Assembly: GCA_003209195.1 (NCBI GenBank)
Contig: QCSF01000001.1
Span: 62,001 to 126,000 of the forward strand
Length of the DNA: 64,000 nt
Direction: 5' to 3'
Origin: Pelagibacteraceae bacterium AG-470-E16
GTDB taxonomy: Bacteria; Pseudomonadota; Alphaproteobacteria; Pelagibacterales; Pelagibacteraceae
The notes under the pieces were generated by a model, which had not been told where the DNA came from, did no database searches, and was given only the letters and a program-made list of their open reading frames with translations. Position numbers and translations under genes: made by a program. This document shows positions 8,316 through 18,388 of this stretch, one piece after another. Positions within the stretch are counted from its first letter, which is position 1. Each line of letters begins with the position of its first letter.

Positions 8316-9878
8316 ATGAAAATTGATAAAAAAGAAAAAGCAGTAGTTATAATAGGTACCGGCCCTGGTGGTGCAACGGTTGCTTATGAATTAACAAAAC
8401 GTGGAATACCAGTAGTTTCTTTAGAAGCTGGACCACGAATAATGAAAGAAGAATACAAAAACGACGAGTGGCCAGCATTTAGTCAAATGGCATGGTTAGA
8501 CAAAAGAACAATGAGTGGTAACGCTAGAATTGTAAAAGATTTTAATGGATTACCATCTTGGTTAGTAAAAGCAGTTGGCGGAACAGCAACACATTGGGCA
8601 GGTGCAACTCCTCGATTTTTAGATTACGAGTGGAAAACAAAGTCAACTTATGGAAATGTCAAAGGCGCAAGTCTTCTAGATTGGCCAATTGACGGAAAAA
8701 CTATGAAGCCGTACTACGTCAAAGCTGAAAATGCCATAGGTTCAACGCATAGAGGCGGAAGACCTCCATTACCAGCAAATAATAATTACAAAGTATTTGC
8801 AGAAGGTGCGAAGAGAAATGGCTATAAATTTTATGCAACTGGTCCTTACGGAACAAATGCAGCTCCGTACGATGGTAGACCTGCATCCATTCAAGATGGC
8901 TTTAACTTTCAAGGTGATAAAAGTGGTGCTAAATGGAATCCTAATGTAAGAGAAATTCCAAGAGCATTAAAAACTGGTAAGTTAGATCTCAGACCAAACT
9001 CACAAGCGGTCCAACTTACTCACGACAGCAAGGGTAAAGTTGATGGTGTCTTATATATTGACACTAAAACTAAAGCATTACATAGACAAGAAGCAAAAGT
9101 TGTTTGTGTTGCTGGAAATTCAATTGAAACACCCAGACTATTTTTAATGAGTGCCTCTTCAATGTTCCCAAATGGGCTAGCAAATAGTTCCGATCAAGTC
9201 GGTAGAAACTACATGAGACATTTGACGGGCTCTGTTTACGCAACATTCGATAAACCAGTAAATTTTTATCGCGGTGAAACAATGGCTGGCTTTTTTGCAG
9301 ATGAAGTGAAAAATAATCCTAAAAGAGGTTTTGTTGGAGGGTATTATCTTGAAACTCTAGCATTAGGCCCCTCGTTTATGGGTGCTTTTTTAGAACCTGG
9401 CGGATGGGGAAAAGACTTTGCTGATATGATGGATGCATACCAGAACATGGCTGGCATGTGGATCGTTGGTGAGGATATGCCTCAACCAAATAATAGAATT
9501 ACATTAGGATCTTCAAAAGACCAATTTGGTTTACCAGCTCCTAACGTACATTTTGACGATCATCCTAATGATACTGCTATGAGAGAGCATGCTTATAAGG
9601 TTGGTGAAAAAATTTATAAATCTGTAGGCGCGGTTCAGACATGGAGAACTACTCCTTATCCTCACACTCACAACTTAGGTTCAATGAGAATGAGTTCTAA
9701 AAAGAAGGATGGAGTTGTTAACAAGTGGGGCAGATGTCATGACATAAAAAATCTTTTTGTGTCTGACGGTTCTGTAATGACTACTGGTGCGGCATGTAAC
9801 CCGACTTTAACAATTGTAGCTTTAGCAATCCGTCAAGGAGAATATTTAGCTAGCCAACTAAAAAAAGGTAATATCTAA
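8316..9878 (+). CDS. GMC-family oxidoreductase (gluconate dehydrogenase flavoprotein-like)
   Basis: VVIIGTGPGGATVAYELTKRGIPVVSLEAG FAD motif; C-terminal HNLGSMRMS...NLFVSDGSVMTTGAACNPTLTIVALAIRQGEYLA. Confidence 0.9.
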   Translation: MKIDKKEKAVVIIGTGPGGATVAYELTKRGIPVVSLEAGPRIMKEEYKNDEWPAFSQMAWLDKRTMSGNARIVKDFNGLPSWLVKAVGGTATHWAGATPRFLDYEWKTKSTYGNVKGASLLDWPIDGKTMKPYYVKAENAIGSTHRGGRPPLPANNNYKVFAEGAKRNGYKFYATGPYGTNAAPYDGRPASIQDGFNFQGDKSGAKWNPNVREIPRALKTGKLDLRPNSQAVQLTHDSKGKVDGVLYIDTKTKALHRQEAKVVCVAGNSIETPRLFLMSASSMFPNGLANSSDQVGRNYMRHLTGSVYATFDKPVNFYRGETMAGFFADEVKNNPKRGFVGGYYLETLALGPSFMGAFLEPGGWGKDFADMMDAYQNMAGMWIVGEDMPQPNNRITLGSSKDQFGLPAPNVHFDDHPNDTAMREHAYKVGEKIYKSVGAVQTWRTTPYPHTHNLGSMRMSSKKKDGVVNKWGRCHDIKNLFVSDGSVMTTGAACNPTLTIVALAIRQGEYLASQLKKGNI

Positions 9879-9907
9879 ATATTTATAAACTATATTAATT
9901 AATTTAT

Positions 9908-9940
9908 AAAAAAGGCCTCAAAAAATAGAGGCCTTTTTTA
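9908..9940 (+). terminator. Rho-independent terminator after GMC operon
   Basis: AAAAAAGGCCTC-aaaaaata-GAGGCCTTTTTT inverted repeat ending in T-tract. Confidence 0.9.
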
Positions 9941-9978
9941 TTTCAGTAAAATCAAAAAAGAATAATTAAGGAAAATTT

Positions 9979-10293
9979 ATGAATTATGAAAAAATTAAAT
10001 TAGATATTGAAAAATTTGTAATTAACAGAAATTGGCAAGACTACCACACACCAAAAAACCTTAGTATGGCTTTAGCTAAAGAAGCTGCCGAGTTGTTGGA
10101 ATTATTTCAATGGCAAATGCAAAACGAGAAGGCTTACCCAAAAGCTACTAAGAAAGAATCTGTGCAAGATGAAATAGCAGATATTTTTTTTTATCTTGTT
10201 AGATTTTGCCAAATCACTGATATAGATCTTGAAAGAGCCTTCTATTATAAAATGAAAAAAAATGTTAAAAAATATCCAAACTTTAATAAATAA
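9979..10293 (+). CDS. MazG-like nucleotide pyrophosphohydrolase
   Basis: NWQDYHTPKNLSMALAKEAAELLELFQWQ...DEIADIFFYLVRFC. Confidence 0.9.
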   Translation: MNYEKIKLDIEKFVINRNWQDYHTPKNLSMALAKEAAELLELFQWQMQNEKAYPKATKKESVQDEIADIFFYLVRFCQITDIDLERAFYYKMKKNVKKYPNFNK

Positions 10294-10300
10294 TAAAAAA

Positions 10301-10636
10301 ATGTTTTTTATTCTTAAAGTGCTATTAGCTGCTTTAATAATTTCTGGTGCTAGTTGGATCTCCGGAAAGCATCCAAAACTAGCTGGATTTATTGTAGCTT
10401 TACCGCTCGTAACTTTAATTGTATTAGTGTTTTCATATATTGAACACAAAAATGTAGAGGCTACGATTACTTTTGCAAAAAGCATTTTAATAGGAGTGTT
10501 TGCAAGTTATTTTTTCTTTGTACCCTTTTTCTTTGCAAAAACTTTAAACATGAATTTTTGGGCAATTTATTTTTCAGGTCTTGCGTTATTAATTGTGGCA
10601 TATTTCGTTCATAAATTTATTGTTTCTTTTTTTTAA
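10301..10636 (+). CDS. DUF3147-like membrane protein
   Basis: Hydrophobic 111-aa protein from internal ATG at 10301, after the mazG stop. Confidence 0.5.
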   Translation: MFFILKVLLAALIISGASWISGKHPKLAGFIVALPLVTLIVLVFSYIEHKNVEATITFAKSILIGVFASYFFFVPFFFAKTLNMNFWAIYFSGLALLIVAYFVHKFIVSFF

Positions 10637-10651
10637 ATTTATTTAAAGATA

Positions 10652-11893
10652 TTAGAATTCTTTAGCTGTTTCAAATCTTTTAAGTGGACTTTCATTAATT
10701 GGTAAATGCATTAACGTCGCAAAAAAAGATAGCGCAATTGATAAATACCAAGCGTAATCATAGCTACCAAAATTATCGAAAAAATATCCTCCAAGATAAG
10801 CACCCGAAAATGATCCAAATTGATGACTTAAAAATACTATACCGGACAACATTGCTAAATATTTTGTCCCAAACACTTGGGCGACAATTCCAAAAGTAGC
10901 TGGTATTGTAGCCAGCCATAGGAAGCCGAAGCAAATACCAAAACCTATTGCTACAAAGTTAGAAGCAGGAAGAACCAAAAATAATATTATTGTTATTCCT
11001 CTTAAAAAGTACAAAGCACTTAATAATAATTTTTTAGAATATTTATCTGCTAAGTATCCCATAGATAATGTTCCAAAAATATTAAAAAGTCCTATCAAAG
11101 ACAATATAGCTGCACCTGTCCAACCATCTAAACCTCGCTCAATCACATATTTAGGGACATGTGTAGCAACTAAAGTGATTTGAAACCCACAAACAAAAAA
11201 ACCTGCCATTAAAAATAAGTAACTTTTATAACTTATAGCTTCTATGAAAGCGTGTGATAAAGACTGGTCAACTTTATTATCAATTTTATTATTTTTATTA
11301 ATTTTGGGCTCCTTTAACATCACAGACAACAAAGCTGCAATCAAAAGAATAACTACAAAAATATTAAAAATATCTTGCCATAAATAATAATTAAAAAGGG
11401 TACTCGAAAAAATTGGATAAAGAAACATTCCTACACTTGCAAATGCAGTAACTAAACCAGCTGCTTTGGCTCTATTATAATTTGGAAAATGTTTTGCAAC
11501 AGTGGGTACTATAATTGGAGCCGCGGCTCCACCTAATCCCACTCCAACCAAAATACCTAGGTTAATTTGGAACAAATAACCAGTGCTGTTTAAATTACCT
11601 AGTGAGTAAATTCCAAAACTATAAATTAATAATGCTATTACAGTAACTTTATTAGCACCGTATTTGTCAGCAGCCATACCGAATATTGTTGCAAATATTC
11701 CCCACACAATCGCTTGAATTCCAATAGCCAGTCCAAAATAAGTATTTGAAATATTTAAATCATTTTCAAAAAACTGAAAAAATAATCCATATGTTTGTCG
11801 TATACCCATTGAAACAGAAACTATAAAACACCCAATTATCAAGGTTACAATTGCTGCTTTACTTTCAAAAAACTTATTTACTTTTATATTCAT
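10652..11893 (-). CDS. MFS transporter
   Basis: 12-TM pattern; 'GMAADKYGANKVTVIALLIYSFG' and 'GYLADKYSKKLLLSALYFLRG' loops. Confidence 0.85.
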   Translation of the reverse strand: MNIKVNKFFESKAAIVTLIIGCFIVSVSMGIRQTYGLFFQFFENDLNISNTYFGLAIGIQAIVWGIFATIFGMAADKYGANKVTVIALLIYSFGIYSLGNLNSTGYLFQINLGILVGVGLGGAAAPIIVPTVAKHFPNYNRAKAAGLVTAFASVGMFLYPIFSSTLFNYYLWQDIFNIFVVILLIAALLSVMLKEPKINKNNKIDNKVDQSLSHAFIEAISYKSYLFLMAGFFVCGFQITLVATHVPKYVIERGLDGWTGAAILSLIGLFNIFGTLSMGYLADKYSKKLLLSALYFLRGITIILFLVLPASNFVAIGFGICFGFLWLATIPATFGIVAQVFGTKYLAMLSGIVFLSHQFGSFSGAYLGGYFFDNFGSYDYAWYLSIALSFFATLMHLPINESPLKRFETAKEF

Positions 11894-12666
11894 AATTCAA
11901 ATGACACTGTATCATTAAGGTTTATTTGTCCAGAACTTATTGGCTTTAAATATATTCCAAAATCAATATGCCCATAAATTTCATTTAACTTCTGTGGAAA
12001 ATTTAAATCTTGTTTATCTGATTTATAAGGATAATTTGTTGCTTTACATCTTGGAATGTTAGAAAAAACTTTGAAAACAACTTTTCCTATCATAATATTT
12101 TTATTAATAAATTTTAATTCTTCCATTGGTTTTATAGTATCAATTATAATATTTGCACGAAACCTTTGATGATCAATACTCAGACCGGTTTTAATTTCAA
12201 AATCTTTTAACGTTTCTAGATTAATTAATGAAATAACATTATCGTTGATCATATCATAAAAAGGTACTTTATTATTATATAACAGGTATATCTCTTTATT
12301 TTGAAGAATAATTTCTTTTCTTTTTAAGTAAGATACAGCGTTTTGTAATTCATTAAATTCAATTTTAGAAATTGAAATTAGTTTTTTACCTTTAAAATAT
12401 ATTTCTAATTTACTATTTAAGAATTTTACTTGATAGTTGTTTAAAATAGGTGTGTTTTTAACGCTCAGATAACTCTGATTATTTCGAAGATATTGTTTAT
12501 TTTGAAACTTAATCGCATTTTCCTTAGACATATTTCTTACAAACGCAAAAATTCGATCATTTTCTATTCCAAGGTCTTTGAATATTCTTACTTCATTACT
12601 TTCTACAAAATTAAATGACTTTATTGGTGAATAATATATTTTTTTTATTTGAATTTTTTTATACAT
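11890..12666 (-). CDS. MOSC-domain protein
   Basis: IYYSPIKSF...NDRIFAFV...FRANIIIDTIKPMEEL...RCKATNYPYKSDKQDLNFPQKLNEIYGHIDFGIYLKPI. Confidence 0.8.
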   Translation of the reverse strand: MYKKIQIKKIYYSPIKSFNFVESNEVRIFKDLGIENDRIFAFVRNMSKENAIKFQNKQYLRNNQSYLSVKNTPILNNYQVKFLNSKLEIYFKGKKLISISKIEFNELQNAVSYLKRKEIILQNKEIYLLYNNKVPFYDMINDNVISLINLETLKDFEIKTGLSIDHQRFRANIIIDTIKPMEELKFINKNIMIGKVVFKVFSNIPRCKATNYPYKSDKQDLNFPQKLNEIYGHIDFGIYLKPISSGQINLNDTVSFEL

Positions 12667-12683
12667 TCTGATCTATTTAGATT

Positions 12684-12812
12684 ATGCCAGAACACATGCA
12701 AGAATACAGTGACACTATTTTTTCAAATTTATCTCGCGGAGATTTGATTCAAATTGTAACTATATGTTTAGTAATATGTTATTTAATGTATAATTTTACA
12801 AAAAAAAAATGA
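12684..12812 (+). CDS. Small single-TM protein (42 aa)
   Basis: Manual translation MPEHMQEYSDTIFSNLSRGDLIQIVTICLVICYLMYNFTKKK*; ATGA overlap with 12809 ORF. Confidence 0.5.
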   Translation: MPEHMQEYSDTIFSNLSRGDLIQIVTICLVICYLMYNFTKKK

Positions 12813-13000
12813 TTGATCTTAAAAAAAACCTAGATTTACTAAAAAAGTATAAAAAAGAAATCATTTTTACAATTGCAATAGCTATAATGTGTTTCTCTAT
12901 AGCGTTATGGGCCTTAGCCATGAATCATATTAAGTATCAAAATATCCTTGGCACATTCAAAATCATAAATAGCCATTCTCAAAACGCATATTATAAATGA
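12809..13000 (+). CDS. Small membrane protein
   Basis: 63-aa ORF with one TM helix; coupled to neighbours by ATGA overlaps. Confidence 0.5.
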   Translation: MIDLKKNLDLLKKYKKEIIFTIAIAIMCFSIALWALAMNHIKYQNILGTFKIINSHSQNAYYK

Positions 13001-13242
13001 TTAAAAAAATTATTTTACTCGGAGCTATACTACTTCCATTTTTAATATACTACATATCTGCTTATATAACTAAAAGAGATAGTAATAAAAAATTTCCTAT
13101 TATTATTTTATCTCTTATCAGCTTAATATTATTAGCAAGTGTTCTAATTTTTTTTAGATTTACAGATAAAGATCCGTCGGACGGGATATATATTCCACCA
13201 AAATTTAAAAATGGAAAAATAATATCTCCTAAAACCAAATAA
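12997..13242 (+). CDS. DUF6111-like small membrane protein
   Basis: 81 aa, two TM helices then DPSDGIYIPPKFKNGKIIS tail. Confidence 0.5.
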   Translation: MIKKIILLGAILLPFLIYYISAYITKRDSNKKFPIIILSLISLILLASVLIFFRFTDKDPSDGIYIPPKFKNGKIISPKTK

Positions 13243-13361
13243 TGTTAAAATATCCACATACCAACAATGTTTATAACTTTTAAACACTAATAGTTTTATT
13301 ACCTTTAAAAAAGGACATCAAAAAGAGAACATTAATTATAATAGTAACAATATATAAACAT

Positions 13362-15185
13362 CTATATTGACGCATATTCTCTTTGATGTTTCTTCCGCTC
13401 GTTGGTTAAAAGTAATTTTTTCCTTAGCCTTAAATTTTTTGGTGTAACTTCTAATAACTCATCGTCATTGACATAAGACATCATTTCTTCTAGTGACATT
13501 TTTACGGGGGGGATTAATGATATTAAACCATCACTACCTGCGGCTCTTACATTTGTTAGTTTTTTTCCCTTTAAAACATTTATTTCAAGATCGTTATGTC
13601 GGTTATGTTCACCAACTATCATTCCTTGATAAACTTTAGTTTGTGGTTCAATAAACATTAAACCTCGACTCTGTAAATTAAATATTGCGTATGCAATAGC
13701 CTCTCCACTTTCAGTTGCTATTAAAGCGCCATTTCTTCTTCCTTTAATAACACCTTTAAACTTACCATAAGTGTCAAATACACGATTTAAAACTCCTGTG
13801 CCTCTAGTATCTGTTAAAAATTTACTCTGATACCCAATCAAACCTCTAGAAGGTGCTTTAAAAATAATTCTTTTCTTATTTTGACCAGTATCTCTCATCT
13901 CTATCATCTCGCCTTTTCTCTGGTTAAGTGAATCTATAATTGTGCTAGAATATTCCTCATCAACATCTATTGTCACTTCTTCTATTGGTTCAAATTTTTC
14001 TCCATTTTCTTCTTTAAATAAAACTTTAGGTCTTGAAACAGAAAGTTCAAATCCCTCTCTTCTCATAGTTTCAATCAAAACACCAATTTGCAACTCTCCT
14101 CTTCCACTAATTTCAAATGAATCTTTTTTATCATTTTCTTTAAAGGAAATAGCAACATTAGTTTCAGCCTCTACTAATAATCTATCTCTTATAATAGTTG
14201 ATGTAACTTTTTTTCCCTCTAATCCTGAAATTGGCGAGTCATTAACTGTTATTGTAACTGACATTGTTGGAGGATCAATTGGTGTTGATTTTAAAGCAGT
14301 ATCAACATCTACATGGCATATAGTATCTGAAACTGATGTAGTTTTAAGACCAGCTACACAAACGATATCTCCAGCCATTATGTTATCTGCAGGAACTTTT
14401 TTAGTGCCTGAAAACGTGAATAGTTTAGTTAATCTTCCATCTTCAATTTTTTGATTATTTAAATTTAAAGATTTTACTATATCATTTACTTTTGCAATAC
14501 CGTGAACAACTCTCCCAATCAAACATCTTCCGAAAAATGCATCAGAATGTAACAATGTTGAGAGCATTGCAAAAGGCTTACTTAAATCAACATCTGGCTC
14601 TGCTACATGGTTTAAAATTAAATCTAGTAATGGATGTAAATTTTCTTTTTTATCTTCAAGTTCAAAATTACACCAACCATCCCTTCCAGAGGCATACAAT
14701 ACTGGAAAATCTAGTTGTTGATCACTTGCATCGAGCGCAACAAAAAGATCGAAGATCTCATTTATAACCTCTTTTGCTCTTGAGTCTGATCTGTCAACTT
14801 TATTAATTACCACTATAGGTTTCAATCCTTGAGCAAGAGCTTTTGATAATACGAATTTTGTTTGTGGCATCGGTCCCTCTGCAGCATCGACTAAAAGTAT
14901 TACACCATCTGTCATACACAATATTCTTTCAACCTCACCACCAAAATCAGCATGACCTGGAGTATCAATAATGTTTATCCTTGTATTTTTCCAAACTACT
15001 GATGTAGGTTTTGCCAAAATAGTAATACCTCTTTCTTTTTCAAGATCACCACTATCCATAACTCTTTCTTCTATTTGCTGGTTATCTCTAAACAAACCAC
15101 TTTGCTTTAATAAATTATCAATTAATGTAGTTTTGCCATGGTCAACATGTGCAATGATTGCAATATTCCTTAAACTTTTTGTCAT
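13362..15185 (-). CDS. typA: Translational GTPase TypA/BipA
   Basis: NIAIIAHVDHGKTTLIDNLLKQSG, DTPGHADFGGEVERIL, full-length EF-G-like. Confidence 0.97.
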   Translation of the reverse strand: MTKSLRNIAIIAHVDHGKTTLIDNLLKQSGLFRDNQQIEERVMDSGDLEKERGITILAKPTSVVWKNTRINIIDTPGHADFGGEVERILCMTDGVILLVDAAEGPMPQTKFVLSKALAQGLKPIVVINKVDRSDSRAKEVINEIFDLFVALDASDQQLDFPVLYASGRDGWCNFELEDKKENLHPLLDLILNHVAEPDVDLSKPFAMLSTLLHSDAFFGRCLIGRVVHGIAKVNDIVKSLNLNNQKIEDGRLTKLFTFSGTKKVPADNIMAGDIVCVAGLKTTSVSDTICHVDVDTALKSTPIDPPTMSVTITVNDSPISGLEGKKVTSTIIRDRLLVEAETNVAISFKENDKKDSFEISGRGELQIGVLIETMRREGFELSVSRPKVLFKEENGEKFEPIEEVTIDVDEEYSSTIIDSLNQRKGEMIEMRDTGQNKKRIIFKAPSRGLIGYQSKFLTDTRGTGVLNRVFDTYGKFKGVIKGRRNGALIATESGEAIAYAIFNLQSRGLMFIEPQTKVYQGMIVGEHNRHNDLEINVLKGKKLTNVRAAGSDGLISLIPPVKMSLEEMMSYVNDDELLEVTPKNLRLRKKLLLTNERKKHQREYASI

Positions 15186-15249
15186 AAAAAAGCGCTTAAT
15201 ACACTTTATTAACTGATTTACTAGTTAATAATCTTTTAGCTTAAATATT

Positions 15250-15378
15250 TCAATTAATGGCAATAACACTTACTTTTTTTTTATCATCACCAAATTTGTA
15301 AATGTTTTGTTGACTACTTATAATTGAAGATATTGAAGCTAAAAACATAAAAAATAACATTATGATAATTTTTTTCAT
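15250..15378 (-). CDS. Possible 42-aa secreted/membrane peptide
   Basis: MKKIIIMLFFMFLASISSIISSQQNIYKFGDDKKKVSVIAIN*; signal-peptide-like. Confidence 0.3.
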   Translation of the reverse strand: MKKIIIMLFFMFLASISSIISSQQNIYKFGDDKKKVSVIAIN

Positions 15379-15446
15379 AATTGTGTTTTTAATTATAAAT
15401 AAGTCATTCTTTGTTCCAGAATGTGTCATTTGAATGACAATTATTT

Positions 15447-15797
15447 TTAACGATACTTATTTTTTAAATATAAAGCAAAAGCTATAATTTCATAAAATAT
15501 CGCGAAAAAATGATAAAATATTGGAAGACTAAAAACTTTATATAAAAAATTAAGTTTTGGAATATTAGACCACACAATTAAAAAAGCCTTAGCGCCTTTA
15601 ACTAATTTACCTTCATTCAGAACGTGTAATCTTCTTGATAGTTGATCTTTATTTAAATTTGTTAATAAAGCTTCTTTGTTGTTTATATCAAACCACTCTA
15701 ATTTATTTTTCATTTTTTTGTAAATATCAATTTCTTTTTTACAAATCTCGCAAGATTCATTAAAAAAAACTTTAACTTCTATCTTTTTTTTATTCAT
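15447..15797 (-). CDS. DCC-family thiol-disulfide oxidoreductase-like protein (DUF393)
   Basis: VKVFFNESCEICKKEIDIYKKM...WFDINN...LHVLNEGKLVKGAKAFLIVWSNIP. Confidence 0.8.
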   Translation of the reverse strand: MNKKKIEVKVFFNESCEICKKEIDIYKKMKNKLEWFDINNKEALLTNLNKDQLSRRLHVLNEGKLVKGAKAFLIVWSNIPKLNFLYKVFSLPIFYHFFAIFYEIIAFALYLKNKYR

Positions 15798-15798
15798 T

Positions 15799-15960
15799 TT
15801 ATTTTTTTAATATTTTTTTTTTTACTTTTCTAGATATTTTCTTTTGCTTTTTTTCTATACTATCTTTAAACAAACTTAGAACACCAAAGATAATTAAAGC
15901 TCCTACACCTAAAACAGCGTAAGATAAAATCATTTCAATTGAATATTGTTCAATCATCAT
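15799..15960 (-). CDS. Small membrane protein
   Basis: MMIEQYSIEMILSYAVLGVGALIIFGVLSLFKDSIEKKQKK...; internal start overlapping upstream stop. Confidence 0.4.
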   Translation of the reverse strand: MMIEQYSIEMILSYAVLGVGALIIFGVLSLFKDSIEKKQKKISRKVKKKILKK

Positions 15961-16180
15961 CTTCCAACCAATCATCCATAAATAGTTTATAACATGCGTA
16001 ACATACAATTGGAATTGATCCAAAAAATCCAATCGTTACTCCAGCTTTAATTCCATATTCTACACAAGCAAAATGTGTTAAAGTGATCGTTGGTACAGTA
16101 CATACCACAAGTAAATAAGGCATTCTCCACTTAAAAGGTGGCTTAAAATATTTGATGAAATATATTAATTTTAATATCAT
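15950..16180 (-). CDS. Hypothetical membrane protein
   Basis: 76 aa; PPFKWRMPYLLVVCTVPTITLTHFACVEYGIKAGVTIGFFGSIPIVCYACYKL. Confidence 0.5.
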   Translation of the reverse strand: MILKLIYFIKYFKPPFKWRMPYLLVVCTVPTITLTHFACVEYGIKAGVTIGFFGSIPIVCYACYKLFMDDWLEDDD

Positions 16181-16217
16181 ATAATTAAAATTATATTTAT
16201 CAAACTTTTAAAATAAA

Positions 16218-16895
16218 TTGAATAAAACATTTAAATCTTTCTCTGAAAAAATCTTTAAATGCAATAAATGTGATAGACTAGTAAATTTCAGGAATCAGGT
16301 TTCAAGAAAAAAGAGAAAATCATTCAAAAATCAAACTTATTGGAATAAGCCGGTATCAGGATTTGGTGACTACAAAGCTAAAATTATACTTGTAGGTCTC
16401 GCCCCAGCCGCTCATGGCGCTACCAGGACAGGAAGAGTATTTACAGGCGATAAATCTGCAAATTTTTTATTTAAGTGTCTATTTAAAGCAGGACTATGTA
16501 ATCAATCAAATTCAGATCATATCAACGATGGTTTAAAATTATACAACACTTTTATTACCTTGGCTCTAAGATGTGTTCCTCCTCACGATAAACCTAAATC
16601 AGATGAATTGAAAAACTGTTCTAAATTTTTCAAACAAGAGTTAAATATGATAAATAATAAAAAAGTTATTGTTGCACTTGGAAAAATCGCTTTTGACACA
16701 TGCATTAAGTTTTATAAAAAAAATTTCAATATTACTGGTACTTTTAAATTTGAACATGGAAAAAGTTATGAAATAAACGATATTATTATAATAGGTTGCT
16801 ACCACCCCTCTCCTAGAAATGTAAATACAAAGAAAATCGATATTCCAAAAATGGTTAATGTATTTAAAATAGCGAAAAAAATATCAGCAAATTAA
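16218..16895 (+). CDS. Uracil-DNA glycosylase, family 5 (UdgB-like)
   Basis: CNKCDRLVNFR...FGDYKAKIILVGLAPAAHGATRTGRVFTGDKSANFLF...GCYHPSPRN. Confidence 0.9.
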   Translation: MNKTFKSFSEKIFKCNKCDRLVNFRNQVSRKKRKSFKNQTYWNKPVSGFGDYKAKIILVGLAPAAHGATRTGRVFTGDKSANFLFKCLFKAGLCNQSNSDHINDGLKLYNTFITLALRCVPPHDKPKSDELKNCSKFFKQELNMINNKKVIVALGKIAFDTCIKFYKKNFNITGTFKFEHGKSYEINDIIIIGCYHPSPRNVNTKKIDIPKMVNVFKIAKKISAN

Positions 16896-17485
16896 TCTAA
16901 CAAAGATGAGACATATTCCCAATTTACAAGATGATCGAGAAAGGCTTTGATATAATCTGGTCTACGATTTTTAAAATCTACATAATATGCATGTTCCCAT
17001 ACATCACAACCAAGTATTGGTTTCAAATTATTAACTATAGGATTTGACGCATTTGAAGATTTAGTAACAACTAACTTATTATTATCAAGAGCCAGCCATG
17101 CCCAACCTGAACCAAATTGAGTAACACCAGCTTGAATAAATTCTGTTTTAAATTTTTCAATACTCCCAAAGTCTTCAATAATTTTTTTCTCTAATTTTGT
17201 TGGCATTGTGCCACCACCTTTTGGTTTCATACATTTCCAAAATAAAAGGTGATTCCAATGCTGTCCTGCATTATTAAAAATTCCAGATTTTGTACTATCA
17301 TTGGCAGTCTTTTTTAAAATTTCTTCTAATGAAATATTTGCGTATTCAGTGTCTTTAATAAGATTATTTAAATTTGTGACATAGGTTTGATGGTGTTTAC
17401 CATAATGTAAGTCTAATGTTTCTTCAGACATTACAGGACTTAGTCCGTTTTTTGCATAATCTAGCTTAGGTAATTCAAAATTCAT
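16892..17485 (-). CDS. sodB: Fe/Mn superoxide dismutase
   Basis: FELPKLDYAKNGLSPVMSEETLDLHYGKHHQTYV, DVWEHAYYVDFKNRRPDYIKAF. Confidence 0.97.
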   Translation of the reverse strand: MNFELPKLDYAKNGLSPVMSEETLDLHYGKHHQTYVTNLNNLIKDTEYANISLEEILKKTANDSTKSGIFNNAGQHWNHLLFWKCMKPKGGGTMPTKLEKKIIEDFGSIEKFKTEFIQAGVTQFGSGWAWLALDNNKLVVTKSSNASNPIVNNLKPILGCDVWEHAYYVDFKNRRPDYIKAFLDHLVNWEYVSSLLD

Positions 17486-17500
17486 AATAAGTTTATATGT

Positions 17501-18388
17501 TTAAACCACATTGTTTTCAAGTACTCCTATTGGATCTATTTTAATTTTAATATTATCACCTGCTTTCAAAAATTTTGGTGGTTTAAAGCCAATACCAACG
17601 CCTGATGGTGTCCCAGTTGCAATAATATCACCCTCAACTAGTGTCATAGATTTAGTCAATGTTTCGATTAGAAATGGTATATCGAAAATCATATCTTCGG
17701 CTATTCCTGTTTGCCTGAGCTCGTTGTTAACGAATGTTTCAACCTTCATCATATCAATATTTTTAATTTCATCTTTTGTAACAATAACAGGTCCCATTGG
17801 ACAATACGTATCAGGACTTTTGCCTATAAACCATTGCTTGTGATTATTCTGTAATTTTCTTGATGTCACATCATTAATAATTGTATATCCAAAAATTATA
17901 TCAAGAGCATTCTCTGATTTTATGTTTTTTGATTTTTTTCCAATTACTACACCTAACTCTCCTTCGTAATCTGTTGTATTTGTTTCATCATTTTTTAGTT
18001 CAATATTATCGTTTGGCCCAATAACTGATGTTGTTGCCTTATTAAATATAATTGGTTTATTTGGAATGCTATTTTCACGTTCCAAAAAACCAAAATCTGA
18101 TTTTTGTACTTCTTTTGCGTGATCAGCATAATTTTTCCCCACACATATAATATCACGTACAGGTACTGGTATTGGTGATAATATATTTATATCCAAATTT
18201 GTGTAATGAATATTTTCTATTTTATTCAAACTTTTAATTTTTTTTTCAAATTGGGAATAATTTTTTATTAAAGAATTAAGATTATTTGGAATTTCTTTAT
18301 CTATTTTTTTTAAATCAATTATTCCTTTATCTAATATTTCAAGTCCAACTTTAATTTTTTTATTTTTTTCAAAAGTTACAAATCTCAT
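17501..18388 (-). CDS. Fumarylacetoacetate hydrolase family protein
   Basis: ICVGKNYADHAKEV, DYEGELGVVIGKK, GDIIATGTPSGVGIGFKPP. Confidence 0.93.
   Translation of the reverse strand: MRFVTFEKNKKIKVGLEILDKGIIDLKKIDKEIPNNLNSLIKNYSQFEKKIKSLNKIENIHYTNLDINILSPIPVPVRDIICVGKNYADHAKEVQKSDFGFLERENSIPNKPIIFNKATTSVIGPNDNIELKNDETNTTDYEGELGVVIGKKSKNIKSENALDIIFGYTIINDVTSRKLQNNHKQWFIGKSPDTYCPMGPVIVTKDEIKNIDMMKVETFVNNELRQTGIAEDMIFDIPFLIETLTKSMTLVEGDIIATGTPSGVGIGFKPPKFLKAGDNIKIKIDPIGVLENNVV

Noticed and set aside
10102-10485. 127-aa minus-strand ORF
   Set aside because: Antisense to the MazG-like and DUF3147-like genes, both better supported.
13506-13512. G7 run within typA
   Set aside because: Short, encodes a conserved Pro-Pro segment on the minus strand, and the frame is intact; less notable than the selO G9.
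13942-14454. 170-aa plus-strand ORF
   Set aside because: Lies entirely antisense within typA; Ser-rich composition typical of a shadow ORF.
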